Source of the DNA: Clostridia bacterium
GTDB lineage: Bacteria > Bacillota > Clostridia > Christensenellales > Aristaeellaceae
Direction: 5' to 3'
DNA length: 37,083 nt
NCBI GenBank assembly: GCA_016297535.1
Contig: JAEDGL010000008.1
Span: 1-37,083, forward strand
Shown here: positions 30,238 to 37,083 of the stretch, piece after piece
How positions within the stretch are numbered: position 1 is the first letter of the stretch
How the letters are laid out: each line of letters starts with the position of its first letter
The notes under the pieces: model-generated
Told to the model about the DNA's origin: nothing
What the model saw: only the letters and a program-made list of their open reading frames with translations
The model's database searches: none
Made by a program: the position numbers and the translations under genes

Positions 30238-30527
30238 TCTTCTCCCTCTTTCGCTGTTTCATCTGCCAGCTCGTCAAGCAGGCTTTGCTGCCGGACAAGC
30301 TCGCCCGGCTCCACCCGGGGCTCTCCGTCACGGCCAAGCCGCACCTCCATCATCCGGCTGTCGGCCAGCTCCAGCTTTTGGGTAAGCTCTCTGGAAAGCT
30401 TCATGCCTTCCTCATACAGCTTTAACAGCTCATCCAGCGCCAGCTCGCCTTGCTCCATCTGTCCGACAAGCTTTTCCAAGCGTTCCAGCCCTTCTTCAAA
30501 AGCAGGCGTTTTCTTTCTGGTTGCCAT
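30234..30527 (-). CDS. xseB: Exodeoxyribonuclease VII small subunit
   Basis: A 97-residue, mostly helical protein with the XseB pattern FEEGLERLEKLVGQMEQGELALDELLKLYEEGMKL. The C-terminal tail, about 30 residues of polar/acidic sequence, is longer than usual. The small subunit binds the large subunit, XseA, in the exonuclease VII complex that degrades single-stranded DNA. The ATG at 30527 has GGAGG 7 bases upstream. It lies 13 bases after xseA and overlaps ispA by 4 bases. Confidence 0.94.
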   Translation of the reverse strand: MATRKKTPAFEEGLERLEKLVGQMEQGELALDELLKLYEEGMKLSRELTQKLELADSRMMEVRLGRDGEPRVEPGELVRQQSLLDELADETAKEGEE

Positions 30528-30540
30528 CTGCTTTCCTCCC

Positions 30541-31755
30541 TTATACCCTTTTTGCATCGGGTAAGATGTTTTGAGCGGTCGCATCCACTCTGCCGTCCGC
30601 CATCACAATCTGCAGGAAATCCCCCGCGCAAACATCGGCTGTACCGCGTACAAGCGATCCGCTTTTCATCACAACTGCGTAGCCGCGTTTCATGGTTTCC
30701 ATGGGGCCGGAAGCGCGCAGCTGCAGCAAAAGGCGATCCACGGAATTTCTTTTGCGCAGCAAAGCGGCATTCGCTGCCGCATCCAGCCGCACCGAAAGGG
30801 CTGCCAGCGCTGCGCGTAGCCTTTCGCTGCGCTGCACGGGAGAGGCGGCGGCAAGCCTTTGCTGCAAAACCGAAAGTCTCAAACGCTTTTGCTCCAGCTG
30901 CCGCTCAAACGCGCGGAGAAGCTCTCCGTCCAGCGAATCGATTTCGCCAAGCAGCGCGTCCCGTTCGGGCACTGCCAGCTCCGCTGCTGCCGAGGGCGTA
31001 GGAGCCCGAAGATCGGCCGCCAGATCGGCAATGGAAAAATCCGTCTCGTGGCCAACTGCGCTAATCACCGGGGTTTGGCATGCCGCGATGGCACGGGCAA
31101 CCGTTTCTTCGTTAAACGCCCACAAATCCTCCATGCTGCCGCCGCCGCGGCCCACGATGATTACATCAATCTGAGGCAGTCCATCCAGCACGCGAAGGCC
31201 CTGCGCAATTTCCTCCGCTGCGCCCTCACCCTGCACCTTGACCGGGAACAGATAAAGCGGCATTCCCGGAAAGCGCCGCCAGGCAACGCGCATGATATCG
31301 TGCACCACCGCGCCGGTTTTGCTGGTCACAATCCCGATTCCGCCCGGCAGCACCGGCAGCAGCTTTTTGAGGCTGGGGTCAAAAAGTCCCTCCTGCGTAA
31401 GCTTGCGCTTGAGCGCTTCAAACCGCAGGTACAATTCCCCCACGCCATCCGGCTCCATCGCATCCACATAAAACTGATACGATCCGGTTTTGGCATACAA
31501 ACCGACGCTGCCAAACAGGCGAACCCTCTGTCCGTTTTCCGGACGGAAGCGCAGAGCGTAAGCCGACTGACGGAACATGGCGCAGTTGATGGCCGCCTCC
31601 TCATCCTTGAGAGTAAAATACCAGTGCCCGTAGGAATGGTGCTTGAGATTGCTGAGTTCGCCGGTAAGGCAGATGCCGTGAAGAAGCGGATCGGAAGCAA
31701 AGGTGCGGCGCACATACTCATTGAGCTGGCTAACCGTAAGCGTCAGGTTTTTCAC
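30541..31755 (-). CDS. xseA: Exodeoxyribonuclease VII large subunit
   Basis: A 404-residue XseA. The N-terminal OB-fold DNA-binding region (VSQLNEYVRR, LTGELSNLKHHSYGHWYFTLKDE) is followed by the catalytic domain with PGGIGIVTSKTGAVVHDI, VIIVGRGGGSMEDLWAFNEE and SAVGHETDFSIAD, then a coiled-coil region (about residues 270-370) that binds XseB. Start: GTG at 31755, overlapping the folD stop by 4 bases (GTGA), with AAGGTG 8 bases upstream. Gene order folD-xseA-xseB-ispA matches Bacillus. Confidence 0.96.
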   Translation of the reverse strand: MKNLTLTVSQLNEYVRRTFASDPLLHGICLTGELSNLKHHSYGHWYFTLKDEEAAINCAMFRQSAYALRFRPENGQRVRLFGSVGLYAKTGSYQFYVDAMEPDGVGELYLRFEALKRKLTQEGLFDPSLKKLLPVLPGGIGIVTSKTGAVVHDIMRVAWRRFPGMPLYLFPVKVQGEGAAEEIAQGLRVLDGLPQIDVIIVGRGGGSMEDLWAFNEETVARAIAACQTPVISAVGHETDFSIADLAADLRAPTPSAAAELAVPERDALLGEIDSLDGELLRAFERQLEQKRLRLSVLQQRLAAASPVQRSERLRAALAALSVRLDAAANAALLRKRNSVDRLLLQLRASGPMETMKRGYAVVMKSGSLVRGTADVCAGDFLQIVMADGRVDATAQNILPDAKRV

Positions 31756-32603
31756 TTGGCAAGCACCTTTTCCGCCGCCGCCACGGTATTGTCCATCAGC
31801 ATGGCAATGGTCATTTTGCCAACGCCGCCGGGAACGGGCGTAATCCATGAGGCTTTTTCGGCCACGGGTTCAAAATCCACATCGCCGCACAGCTTTCCAT
31901 CCACACGGTTGATGCCCACATCCACCACCACCGCGCCCTCCTTGACCATATCGGCGGTAAGAAAGCGCGGCTTGCCCACAGCGGCTACCAGAATATCCGC
32001 GCGGCGGGTGTGCGCCGCAAGGTCGGCGGTGCGGCTGTGGCAAATGGTAACGGTGGCATTTTCCTGAAGCAGCAGCAGCGCCATGGGCTTTCCCACAATA
32101 TTGCTACGACCCACAACCACGGCTTCCCTGCCTGCAATGGGGATGCCCGCCTGCTTCAGCATATAAAGCGCGCCCTTTGGCGTGCAGGCAACTGTGCAAT
32201 CCAGCCCGCGGCAAAGGCGTCCGGCATTGATATCGTGAAAGCCGTCCACATCCTTCTGGGGCAGAATGAGTGAAAGCGCCCGGTCGGCATCCAGATGGCG
32301 CGGCAGAGGCAGCTGCACCAGAATACCATGGACGGACGGATCCGCGTTGGCCCTCTGTATTTCAGCCTCCAGCTCCGCCTGCGTGGTATGCTCCGGCATG
32401 CGCAGCGTTGCGGAACGGATTCCCAGACGCGCACAGGCCTTTTCCTTGTTGCTCACATAGGTATGGCTGGCAGGATCCTCTCCTACCAGAATCACCGTCA
32501 GGCCGGGAACCAGCCCCTTTTGGGCCAGATGGGCAACGCGCCGCTTCAGCTGTTCCTCAAGCTGCGCTGCCATCAGCCTTCCATCCAGCAATTGAGCCGC
32601 CAT
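31752..32603 (-). CDS. folD: Bifunctional methylene-THF dehydrogenase / methenyl-THF cyclohydrolase
   Basis: A 283-residue FolD interconverting 5,10-methylene- and 10-formyl-tetrahydrofolate. Motifs are YVSNKEKAC (catalytic Lys in the cyclohydrolase site), VQLPLPRHLD, KDVDGFH, the NADP-binding VVGRSNIVGKPMALLLL and the C-terminal PVPGGVGKMTIAML, where the usual PGGVGPMT has Lys in place of Pro. The ATG at 32603 has AGGAGG 9 bases upstream. Normal length. Part of the nusB-folD-xseA unit. Confidence 0.96.
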   Translation of the reverse strand: MAAQLLDGRLMAAQLEEQLKRRVAHLAQKGLVPGLTVILVGEDPASHTYVSNKEKACARLGIRSATLRMPEHTTQAELEAEIQRANADPSVHGILVQLPLPRHLDADRALSLILPQKDVDGFHDINAGRLCRGLDCTVACTPKGALYMLKQAGIPIAGREAVVVGRSNIVGKPMALLLLQENATVTICHSRTADLAAHTRRADILVAAVGKPRFLTADMVKEGAVVVDVGINRVDGKLCGDVDFEPVAEKASWITPVPGGVGKMTIAMLMDNTVAAAEKVLAK

Positions 32604-32617
32604 ACAGACATTCCTCC

Positions 32618-33583
32618 TCACTTCTGCTGTTCAAGAAATCTGCGCATACCAATGCCTGCCACGCCGGCAGCGTTATCCGCGCTGAACTGCGGCTGGCCAA
32701 AAAGAACCTCCACAGGCCGGCGCTGTTTGGCAAGCCTGCGCCTGAGCTGCCCGCGCAGCAGCGTGGAGGATGCCACGCCGCCCACAACAAGCGCTTTCCG
32801 GGCGCTTGTATGCTGGCACGCGCCTGTCAATAGCCTGGCAACCGTGCGGGCGAGCACATCAAACACCTCTGCGGCAATCTTCTCGTGGCTCAGCGTTCCC
32901 TCTCTGATCCATTGCTGCGCACGTGTTTCAACGCCGGAAAGGTGACAGGTCAGGCCGTCCTTTTCCACACTTACGGGCAGCAGGCTTTCCACGGTGCCCT
33001 CAAAACCCATGGCCAGCTTTTCCAGGGAAGGACCCGCCGGAAAAGGAAGCCCCATTGCCACTCCCACACGGTCAATCATCTGACCGGCGTGCAGGTCCGC
33101 GCAGCCTCCCAGCAGCGTCAGACGCCCGTTTTCGCAGGCAAGCAGCTCTGTTGTGCCGCCGCTGAGGTGAAGCGCCACAAAGGGCTCGTCCGGCTGCTTC
33201 TGGCCAATCAACCCCGCTGCCACGTGCCCCTGCTGATGGCTGGTTTGAAACAGCGGCACTCCCAGCACGTCCGAAAGTACCCTGGCGTGGCCAAGCCCCA
33301 CCATGAACACCGGCATATAGCTGTCTTCCTCATCGCGCGGCGCAGAGGAGGCGCACACCGCAACCACCTCCGCTGCCTGCCCTTCCAGCTGCTGCCTCAG
33401 CCTGTCCATCACCAGCGGCATTTGCCTTACATGCGCAAAAACGGCCTCGCTTTGGCGAAGGCCGCGTTCTCCCTGCGGTACGGGCAACAGCATGCGCGAG
33501 GCGGCAACCACCTCGTCCTGCTCGTTCACCGCTGCCGCAGAGGTCGTATAGCAGCTGGTATCAAAACCCAACGTTACACGCAT
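32618..33583 (-). CDS. Kae1/TsaD-like paralogue (O-sialoglycoprotein endopeptidase-type)
   Basis: A 321-residue ASKHA-fold protein related to TsaD, the enzyme that makes t6A37. It keeps the metal-type HxxxH motif in SHQQGH (H116, H120), FVALHLSGGTTELL, VGGVASSTLLR and FSADNAAGVAGIG. It differs from true TsaD: in the second nucleotide motif the usual SGGHTQ is SGGTTE, and the N-terminal IETSCDET-like start is FDTSCYTTS. This fits the clostridial TsaD-like family often found between nusB and folD. A true TsaD is expected elsewhere. Start ATG at 33583 has GAGGAG 10 bases upstream. The function of the paralogue is unknown. Confidence 0.82.
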   Translation of the reverse strand: MRVTLGFDTSCYTTSAAAVNEQDEVVAASRMLLPVPQGERGLRQSEAVFAHVRQMPLVMDRLRQQLEGQAAEVVAVCASSAPRDEEDSYMPVFMVGLGHARVLSDVLGVPLFQTSHQQGHVAAGLIGQKQPDEPFVALHLSGGTTELLACENGRLTLLGGCADLHAGQMIDRVGVAMGLPFPAGPSLEKLAMGFEGTVESLLPVSVEKDGLTCHLSGVETRAQQWIREGTLSHEKIAAEVFDVLARTVARLLTGACQHTSARKALVVGGVASSTLLRGQLRRRLAKQRRPVEVLFGQPQFSADNAAGVAGIGMRRFLEQQK

Positions 33584-33587
33584 TTGC

Positions 33588-34055
33588 TTATTGCTCCTCA
33601 GGCTTTTCTTCATTCTGAGGCTCGCGCTTGCCGCGCTCCATCGCGCCCAGTACACCGTTGATATACCGGCTGCTCTTTGGCTCGCTGTAACGGCCGGCCA
33701 TCGACATGGCCTCGCTGATGGCCACGTTGTCGGGCACATCATCACGATGGAACATTTCGTAGGCGGCAAGGCGCAGAATGCTCAAATCCACATGAGGCAC
33801 ACGGTCCAGCGTCCACGCGCCGGTGGAATGCTTTTCGATGGTTTCATCCAGTTCGGTTTCATGCTCCTTTACGCCAGCCAGCACATCATTGATATAGGCC
33901 AGCTCGGATTTGGAAGGGCGAAGCTCTCCCTCTCCGGCGTTTAGCATGGAAAGCTGTTCATACACCAGATCCAGGGATTCGTCGTCAGCCTCGCCGCCGG
34001 ATAGGCGTTCGTAAAGCAGCTGCATGGCAGCCTGTCTGGCAATCGAACGTGCCAT
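33588..34055 (-). CDS. nusB: Transcription antitermination protein NusB
   Basis: A 155-residue, mostly helical NusB. It starts MARSIARQAAMQLLYERL and has the family C-terminal half: DRVPHVDLSILRLAAYEM, DVPDNVAISEAMSMAGRYSEPKSSRYINGVLG. NusB with NusE (S10) binds boxA RNA to help antitermination of rRNA operons. A charged tail of about 15 residues follows. The ATG at 34055 has GGAG 11 bases upstream; a GTG 12 bases earlier lacks one. It precedes the TsaD-like gene by 4 bases. Normal in length. Confidence 0.93.
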   Translation of the reverse strand: MARSIARQAAMQLLYERLSGGEADDESLDLVYEQLSMLNAGEGELRPSKSELAYINDVLAGVKEHETELDETIEKHSTGAWTLDRVPHVDLSILRLAAYEMFHRDDVPDNVAISEAMSMAGRYSEPKSSRYINGVLGAMERGKREPQNEEKPEEQ

Positions 34056-34088
34056 TGTATTTAACACTCCGTTTCACTTTTGATGAGT

Positions 34089-34301
34089 TTATTCGTCTTT
34101 GGGTGGAAAAACCTTGTTAATAACCTTTTTGACCGCCTCGCCCTTGTTGGCGACCGCTCCGATAAAATAGCCAAACGCAAACAGCACCGCTACAAACGCT
34201 GTGCGCCAGAAACCCAGAAACAGAATCATCAGCGCAATCAGCGCGCCAAGAATTCCCAACATCATGCCGCATTCGGGGGTTCCCATCTGGAACTTACGCA
34301 T
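34089..34301 (-). CDS. DUF2273 small membrane protein
   Basis: A 70-residue protein with two hydrophobic stretches (about 11-29 and 34-50) and a basic C-terminal tail; it matches the DUF2273 family that accompanies Asp23 and AmaP genes. Its ATG shares one base with the amaP stop (TAATG), and GAGGAGG lies upstream. It is likely a membrane partner of the Asp23/AmaP envelope complex. No catalytic residues. Confidence 0.85.
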   Translation of the reverse strand: MRKFQMGTPECGMMLGILGALIALMILFLGFWRTAFVAVLFAFGYFIGAVANKGEAVKKVINKVFPPKDE

Positions 34302-35131
34302 TACGCATTCTCCTCCTCGACAACGATTGTTTCACTCTGCGCATCTTCGGAAGCGCACTCGGGCGTAGAAGGCTGTTCTTCTTCTACAATCTCCTGAACA
34401 TTCTGCGTAGCTTCGGACTGCTGCACTTCATCGGCGGTTGGCGGAATTTCAGGTTCCTGCACGGGCGTGCCCGCAACGAAAACGGGTTCCTCCCTGTGCT
34501 GGAACGGCGGCTCCGCGGGGGCTTCCACGCGCCTGACTTCCTCCACAGGAGCCGGCTCGATTGGGGTCTCCTGAGGGGGAGGAAGCAGCTTTACATTATC
34601 CGTTTCCACCTTTACGCGTACCTCGTACACATCCACACCGCTGCAGGAGGTAATGTACTGTTTAATCTGCTTTTGCAGCGCATTTACGGTAAGCGGAATA
34701 TTAACGCCGGAAGCAAGCGTGATTTTGATATCCATGCTTACGCCGCCGCGTACAAGATAAATTCTGGTATAGTTGGCGGTAAGCTCGCTGTGCGCGTCCA
34801 CGCACTTTTTAACCATATTCTCCAACGCCTTGATGGAGATGTTCATATCGCCGTATTCAGTATGCTGTACCACGAAGCCCTTGTCCTTGCGGCGGCGAAA
34901 CAGCATTCCTACGCCATAAGCACCCAGCAGCGCCAGCAAAAGCACAGCCAGGCCAAACAGAGCCCAGCGCATCCATGCCTGCAGGCCGCCCGTAAGCAGC
35001 GCAATCGCATCCCTGATTTGCTGCACAGGCAACCAGCCCACCGCATAGAGCACAATGGCAACGGCAGCCAAAATACACAATACGCCCATCAACGCAGCGA
35101 GAATACGATCCCATACGCGCAGTTTCATCAT
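34301..35131 (-). CDS. amaP: AmaP-like membrane anchor for Asp23
   Basis: A 276-residue protein. Two N-terminal membrane segments (about residues 11-33 and 56-76) flank a short loop, then a basic patch (RRRKDKG) and an Asp23-like domain (about 90-185; YGDMNISIKALENMVKKCVDAHSEL, VRGGVSMDIKITLASGVNIP, VYEVRVKVET). A Pro/Glu-rich tail of about 90 residues follows and is strongly acidic and probably disordered. AmaP anchors Asp23 at the membrane in Staphylococcus. Here it follows the Asp23-like gene by 86 bases, with a hairpin between. An ATG pair at 35131 is preceded by AGGAGG. The long acidic tail is not typical of the short AmaP of staphylococci. Confidence 0.85.
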   Translation of the reverse strand: MMKLRVWDRILAALMGVLCILAAVAIVLYAVGWLPVQQIRDAIALLTGGLQAWMRWALFGLAVLLLALLGAYGVGMLFRRRKDKGFVVQHTEYGDMNISIKALENMVKKCVDAHSELTANYTRIYLVRGGVSMDIKITLASGVNIPLTVNALQKQIKQYITSCSGVDVYEVRVKVETDNVKLLPPPQETPIEPAPVEEVRRVEAPAEPPFQHREEPVFVAGTPVQEPEIPPTADEVQQSEATQNVQEIVEEEQPSTPECASEDAQSETIVVEEENA

Positions 35132-35165
35132 TGCAATTGCCTCCTTTGCTTCAGGGCAGATGGGA

Positions 35166-35211
35166 GAAGAAAAGCCTGTGCCGAGCCTGCGGAGGCAAGC
35201 TCAGAACAGGC
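35166..35211 (-). terminator. Possible attenuating hairpin between the asp23-like and amaP-like genes
   Basis: On the minus strand GCCTGT/ACAGGC forms the outer stem and GAGC/GCTC the inner stem, separated by a 3x3 internal loop, followed by TTTTCTTC. It is 7 bases past the asp23-like stop. The imperfect stem and mixed T-run suggest partial termination, giving more asp23 than downstream mRNA. Confidence 0.4.
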
Positions 35212-35217
35212 GATGCG

Positions 35218-35832
35218 TTATTCTTCGGATACCGTTTCCTGACCGGCTTCCACGTCATCCGCCTTGGCGGCTTCCAGCTCCAGATCCGCCTCGGTGGGCT
35301 CATGTTCCTCGGCAGGCGTGGGTTCGCCCTCAAACTCCACCTTCACGGGCTCGACGGGTTTGGCCTCCGCCTTTTGAGGGGCATCTGAACCGGCCCCAAG
35401 ACCGGTCAGGCTTTCAAATCCTTCCAGCGCGGGCTGATTCTGCTCCTTCTCAAAGCTTACGCCCTGCACATGCACATCCACCCGTACCACATGCAGCCCG
35501 GTCATGCTTTCAATGGACTTGCGCACGTTCTCCTGCACGGCGGCGGCGCAGGTTTGAATGGGCGTGCCGTATTCCACAATCAGGTACAAATCCACAGCAG
35601 CTTCCTCGGTGCCAAGCTCCACCTTAACGCCTTTGGTAATTTTGCTTACGCTTTTGCTGCGGCCAAACACGTCAGTAATGCTGCTGGAGGAGCACATTGC
35701 GGCAACGCCATCAACCTCGTTGGCTGCAACGCCGGCAATGATCGCGATCACTTCATTGGCATATGTGATGGTGCCCATGGAATCGTTGTCCTGATCCAGG
35801 GTCAGAGGCAGATTATCCTTTTTGGTGGCCAT
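35218..35832 (-). CDS. Asp23/Gls24-family envelope stress protein
   Basis: A 204-residue protein. Residues about 17-130 form the Asp23 domain (GTITYANEVIAIIAGVAANEVDGVAAM, GVKVELGTEEAAVDLYLIVEYG, IQTCAAAVQENVRKSIESMTGLHVVRVDVHVQGVSFE). The remaining 70 residues are a Pro/Glu-rich, acidic, likely disordered tail. Start at 35832 because AGGAGGTG lies 6 bases upstream. It stands at the head of the amaP-DUF2273-nusB unit with its own sigmaA promoter, as yqhY precedes nusB in Bacillus. YqhY-type proteins are linked to lipid metabolism, and Asp23 to cell-envelope stress; which applies here is open. Confidence 0.92.
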   Translation of the reverse strand: MATKKDNLPLTLDQDNDSMGTITYANEVIAIIAGVAANEVDGVAAMCSSSSITDVFGRSKSVSKITKGVKVELGTEEAAVDLYLIVEYGTPIQTCAAAVQENVRKSIESMTGLHVVRVDVHVQGVSFEKEQNQPALEGFESLTGLGAGSDAPQKAEAKPVEPVKVEFEGEPTPAEEHEPTEADLELEAAKADDVEAGQETVSEE

Positions 35833-35865
35833 ATACCACACCTCCTACGGGGTTGTTGCCGTCAT

Positions 35866-35888
35866 CAAACACAGGCAACGCCTGTTTG
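35866..35888 (-). other. Leader hairpin of the asp23-like transcript
   Basis: Between the promoter and the ribosome site, CAGGC/GCCTG with a 3-base loop forms a stem, extended by CAAA/TTTG past a 2-base bulge (CAAACACAGGC-AAC-GCCTGTTTG on the plus strand). It ends about 30 bases before the start codon. No T-run follows, so it is not a terminator; it might modulate translation or stability. Confidence 0.4.
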
Positions 35889-35898
35889 AACGTCTATA

Positions 35899-35927
35899 AG
35901 TATAGCAGAGTTTGCCCCGGTTGACAA
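35899..35927 (-). promoter_or_regulatory. sigmaA promoter for asp23-amaP-DUF2273-nusB and following genes
   Basis: Minus-strand TTGTCA (35927-35922), a 17-base spacer and TATACT (35904-35899). Each box is 5 of 6 to consensus with ideal spacing, in the 115-base gap after aspS. It may drive the whole minus-strand run down to thiI. Confidence 0.75.
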
Positions 35928-35947
35928 TCCATTTGTTTTTGAGAGAA

Positions 35948-37083
35948 TTACTCTTCCTCCGGCTTGACGAGGGCAATGTGCAGTTCATCCAGCTGGCGCT
36001 GCTCCACGGTTCCGGGCGCGCCCATCATCAGGTCCTGCGCGTTCTTGTTCATGGGGAAAGCAATCACCTCGCGGATGGCATCTTCGCCCGCCAGAAGCAT
36101 CACCATGCGATCCACACCGGGCGCGATGCCTGCATGCGGCGGAGCACCATAGCAGAAGGCATTGTACATGGCGGGGAACTTGGCCTTTACGTCCTCCTCG
36201 CCCAGACGCACCATCTGGAACGCCTTGATCATGATTTCAGGATCATGGTTGCGCACCGCGCCGGAGGACAGCTCCACGCCGTTGCAGACCAGATCATACT
36301 GGAAGGCGGTAATGGTCAGGGGATCCACCTCGCCCCTGGCCGCCTTGTCAAGAATTTCCGCGCCACCGTTGGGCATGGAGAAGGGATTGTGACAGAATTC
36401 CAGCTCGCCGCTCTCCTCGCCGATTTCGTACATCGGGAAATCCACAATCCAGCAGAACGCATACTGCTCCCTGTCCATATGGTTGGGGCACATTTCGCCA
36501 AGCATTTTGCGAAGCACACCGGCAGTTTTCTGCGCCACGCCCTTCGAGCCGCAGGCAAGACCAACGAATGTGTTGGGCTTCAGCCCCAGCTTTTCAATCA
36601 GCTCGGATTGCTGTTCCTTCACAAACTTGGCGATGCCGCCGGCAACCTCGCCCTTTTCATCCAGCTTGAACCAGTAGGCCTTGTTGCCGCTTACCACTTC
36701 CACGTCGGCGCACAGCTTGTCAATCTGCTTGCGGGTAGCCGTCATATCGCTTACCACAACTGCCTTCACCGTCTGTCCCTCAAAGGGAGCAAAGCCGCAG
36801 GAGCCGATCAGGCCGGTTACATCCTGCACAGTCAGGTCAATGCGCAGGTCGGGCTTGTCGGAGCCGTATTTTTCCATGGCTTCGGTATAGGGAATGCGCG
36901 TAAACGGAGCTGACGAGGCACGGTTGTACAGGCCGAATCTGGCAAAGATGGGCGGAAGCGCATCCTCCAGCACGGCAAACACATCCTCCTGGGAGGCAAA
37001 GGCCATTTCCATATCCAGCTGATAGAATTCACCGGGGCTGCGGTCGCCGCGGGCGTCCTCGTCGCGGAAGCAGGGCGCAATCT
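35948..37083 (-). CDS. aspS: Aspartyl-tRNA synthetase, 5' end cut by the window edge
   Basis: The C-terminal 377 residues of a class II AspRS, which charges tRNA(Asp). At the edge is motif 2, CFRDEDARGDRSPGEFYQLD; then the bacterial GAD insertion domain (about TVQDVTGLIGSCG to LGEMCPNHMDREQ), and motif 3, PHAGIAPGVDRMVMLL. The N-terminal OB fold and motif 1 lie outside the window, so the codons continue past 37083. The SPGEFYQLD form of motif 2, rather than the common Q-P-E-F-T-Q-x-D, is what I recall from alphaproteobacterial-type AspRS; see findings. No terminator is obvious before the asp23-like promoter, so transcription may continue. Confidence 0.95.
   Translation of the reverse strand, partial: IAPCFRDEDARGDRSPGEFYQLDMEMAFASQEDVFAVLEDALPPIFARFGLYNRASSAPFTRIPYTEAMEKYGSDKPDLRIDLTVQDVTGLIGSCGFAPFEGQTVKAVVVSDMTATRKQIDKLCADVEVVSGNKAYWFKLDEKGEVAGGIAKFVKEQQSELIEKLGLKPNTFVGLACGSKGVAQKTAGVLRKMLGEMCPNHMDREQYAFCWIVDFPMYEIGEESGELEFCHNPFSMPNGGAEILDKAARGEVDPLTITAFQYDLVCNGVELSSGAVRNHDPEIMIKAFQMVRLGEEDVKAKFPAMYNAFCYGAPPHAGIAPGVDRMVMLLAGEDAIREVIAFPMNKNAQDLMMGAPGTVEQRQLDELHIALVKPEEE

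Noticed and set aside
1..37083. Signs of prophage, IS, tRNA or rRNA genes
   Set aside because: No integrase, transposase, terminal repeats or cloverleaf structures were seen; gene order is that of housekeeping clusters.

Overview
This 37 kb window looks like a contiguous stretch of chromosome from a Gram-positive, spore-forming anaerobe of the class Clostridia. The evidence is the gene set: SpoIVFA/SpoIVFB/BofA-like, SpoVB-like and SpoIID-like genes, a YmcA/YlbF-family protein beside MiaB, an Asp23/AmaP/DUF2273 envelope set, an [FeFe]-hydrogenase-like protein, TIGR03936/TIGR03960 radical-SAM proteins, and strong AGGAGG-type ribosome binding sites. By eye the DNA is moderately GC-rich. No rRNA, tRNA, IS element, phage gene or CRISPR array was seen, so this is core chromosome rather than an island. 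Genus-level placement is not possible from the sequence alone.

Layout. (1) 1-4280, minus strand: a six-gene operon of SPOR protein, DRTGG protein, RsbW-like ATPase, sensory-type [FeFe]-hydrogenase, second DRTGG protein and PHP phosphoesterase. It has a promoter at 4377-4405 and a terminator at 190-227. The first 8 codons of another minus-strand gene lie at the left edge. (2) 4540-5289, plus: a Cys/His-rich DUF6062-like gene, sharing a bidirectional terminator with a dCMP deaminase (minus). (3) 5900-7189, plus: a SpoVB-like flippase, overlapping the end of a convergent tRNA methyltransferase. (4) 7186-13030, minus: tRNA methyltransferase, SpoIID-like protein with SH3 repeats, SpoIVFB-like protease, SpoIVFA-like regulator. 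(5) 13084-25381, minus: a roughly 12 kb operon of two radical-SAM-system proteins, RNase G, miaB, a ricA/ylbF-like gene, mutS, mutL, miaA and a PLP enzyme, with a promoter at 25419-25447 and a terminator at 13029-13071. (6) 25558-25821, plus: bofA-like. (7) 25940-37083, minus: aspS (truncated by the window edge), asp23-like, amaP-like, DUF2273, nusB, a TsaD-like paralogue, folD, xseA, xseB, ispA, PAP2-like, DUF6106-like, nifS-like, thiI.

Four themes connect the genes. First, a candidate H2/redox-sensing operon combines a hydrogenase that keeps the H-cluster cysteines but has Ala at the proton-transfer Cys position with small regulatory domains and a PHP enzyme. Second, the components that control pro-sigmaK cleavage in Bacillus (SpoIVFA, SpoIVFB, BofA) are all present within 14 kb. 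The spoIVFA-like and spoVB-like genes share an identical promoter-like motif, GCATTTT-N14-CATATG, that resembles a sigmaE promoter. Third, there is a concentration of tRNA modification genes, many acting at or near position 37 (miaA, miaB, a trmN6-like methyltransferase, a TsaD-like paralogue, thiI with a cysteine desulfurase). Fourth, the nusB-folD-xseAB-ispA block follows an Asp23-family gene, as in Bacillus.

Gene calls rest on motif and family recognition from memory, with no database search. Start codons were chosen from visible Shine-Dalgarno sequences and overlaps.
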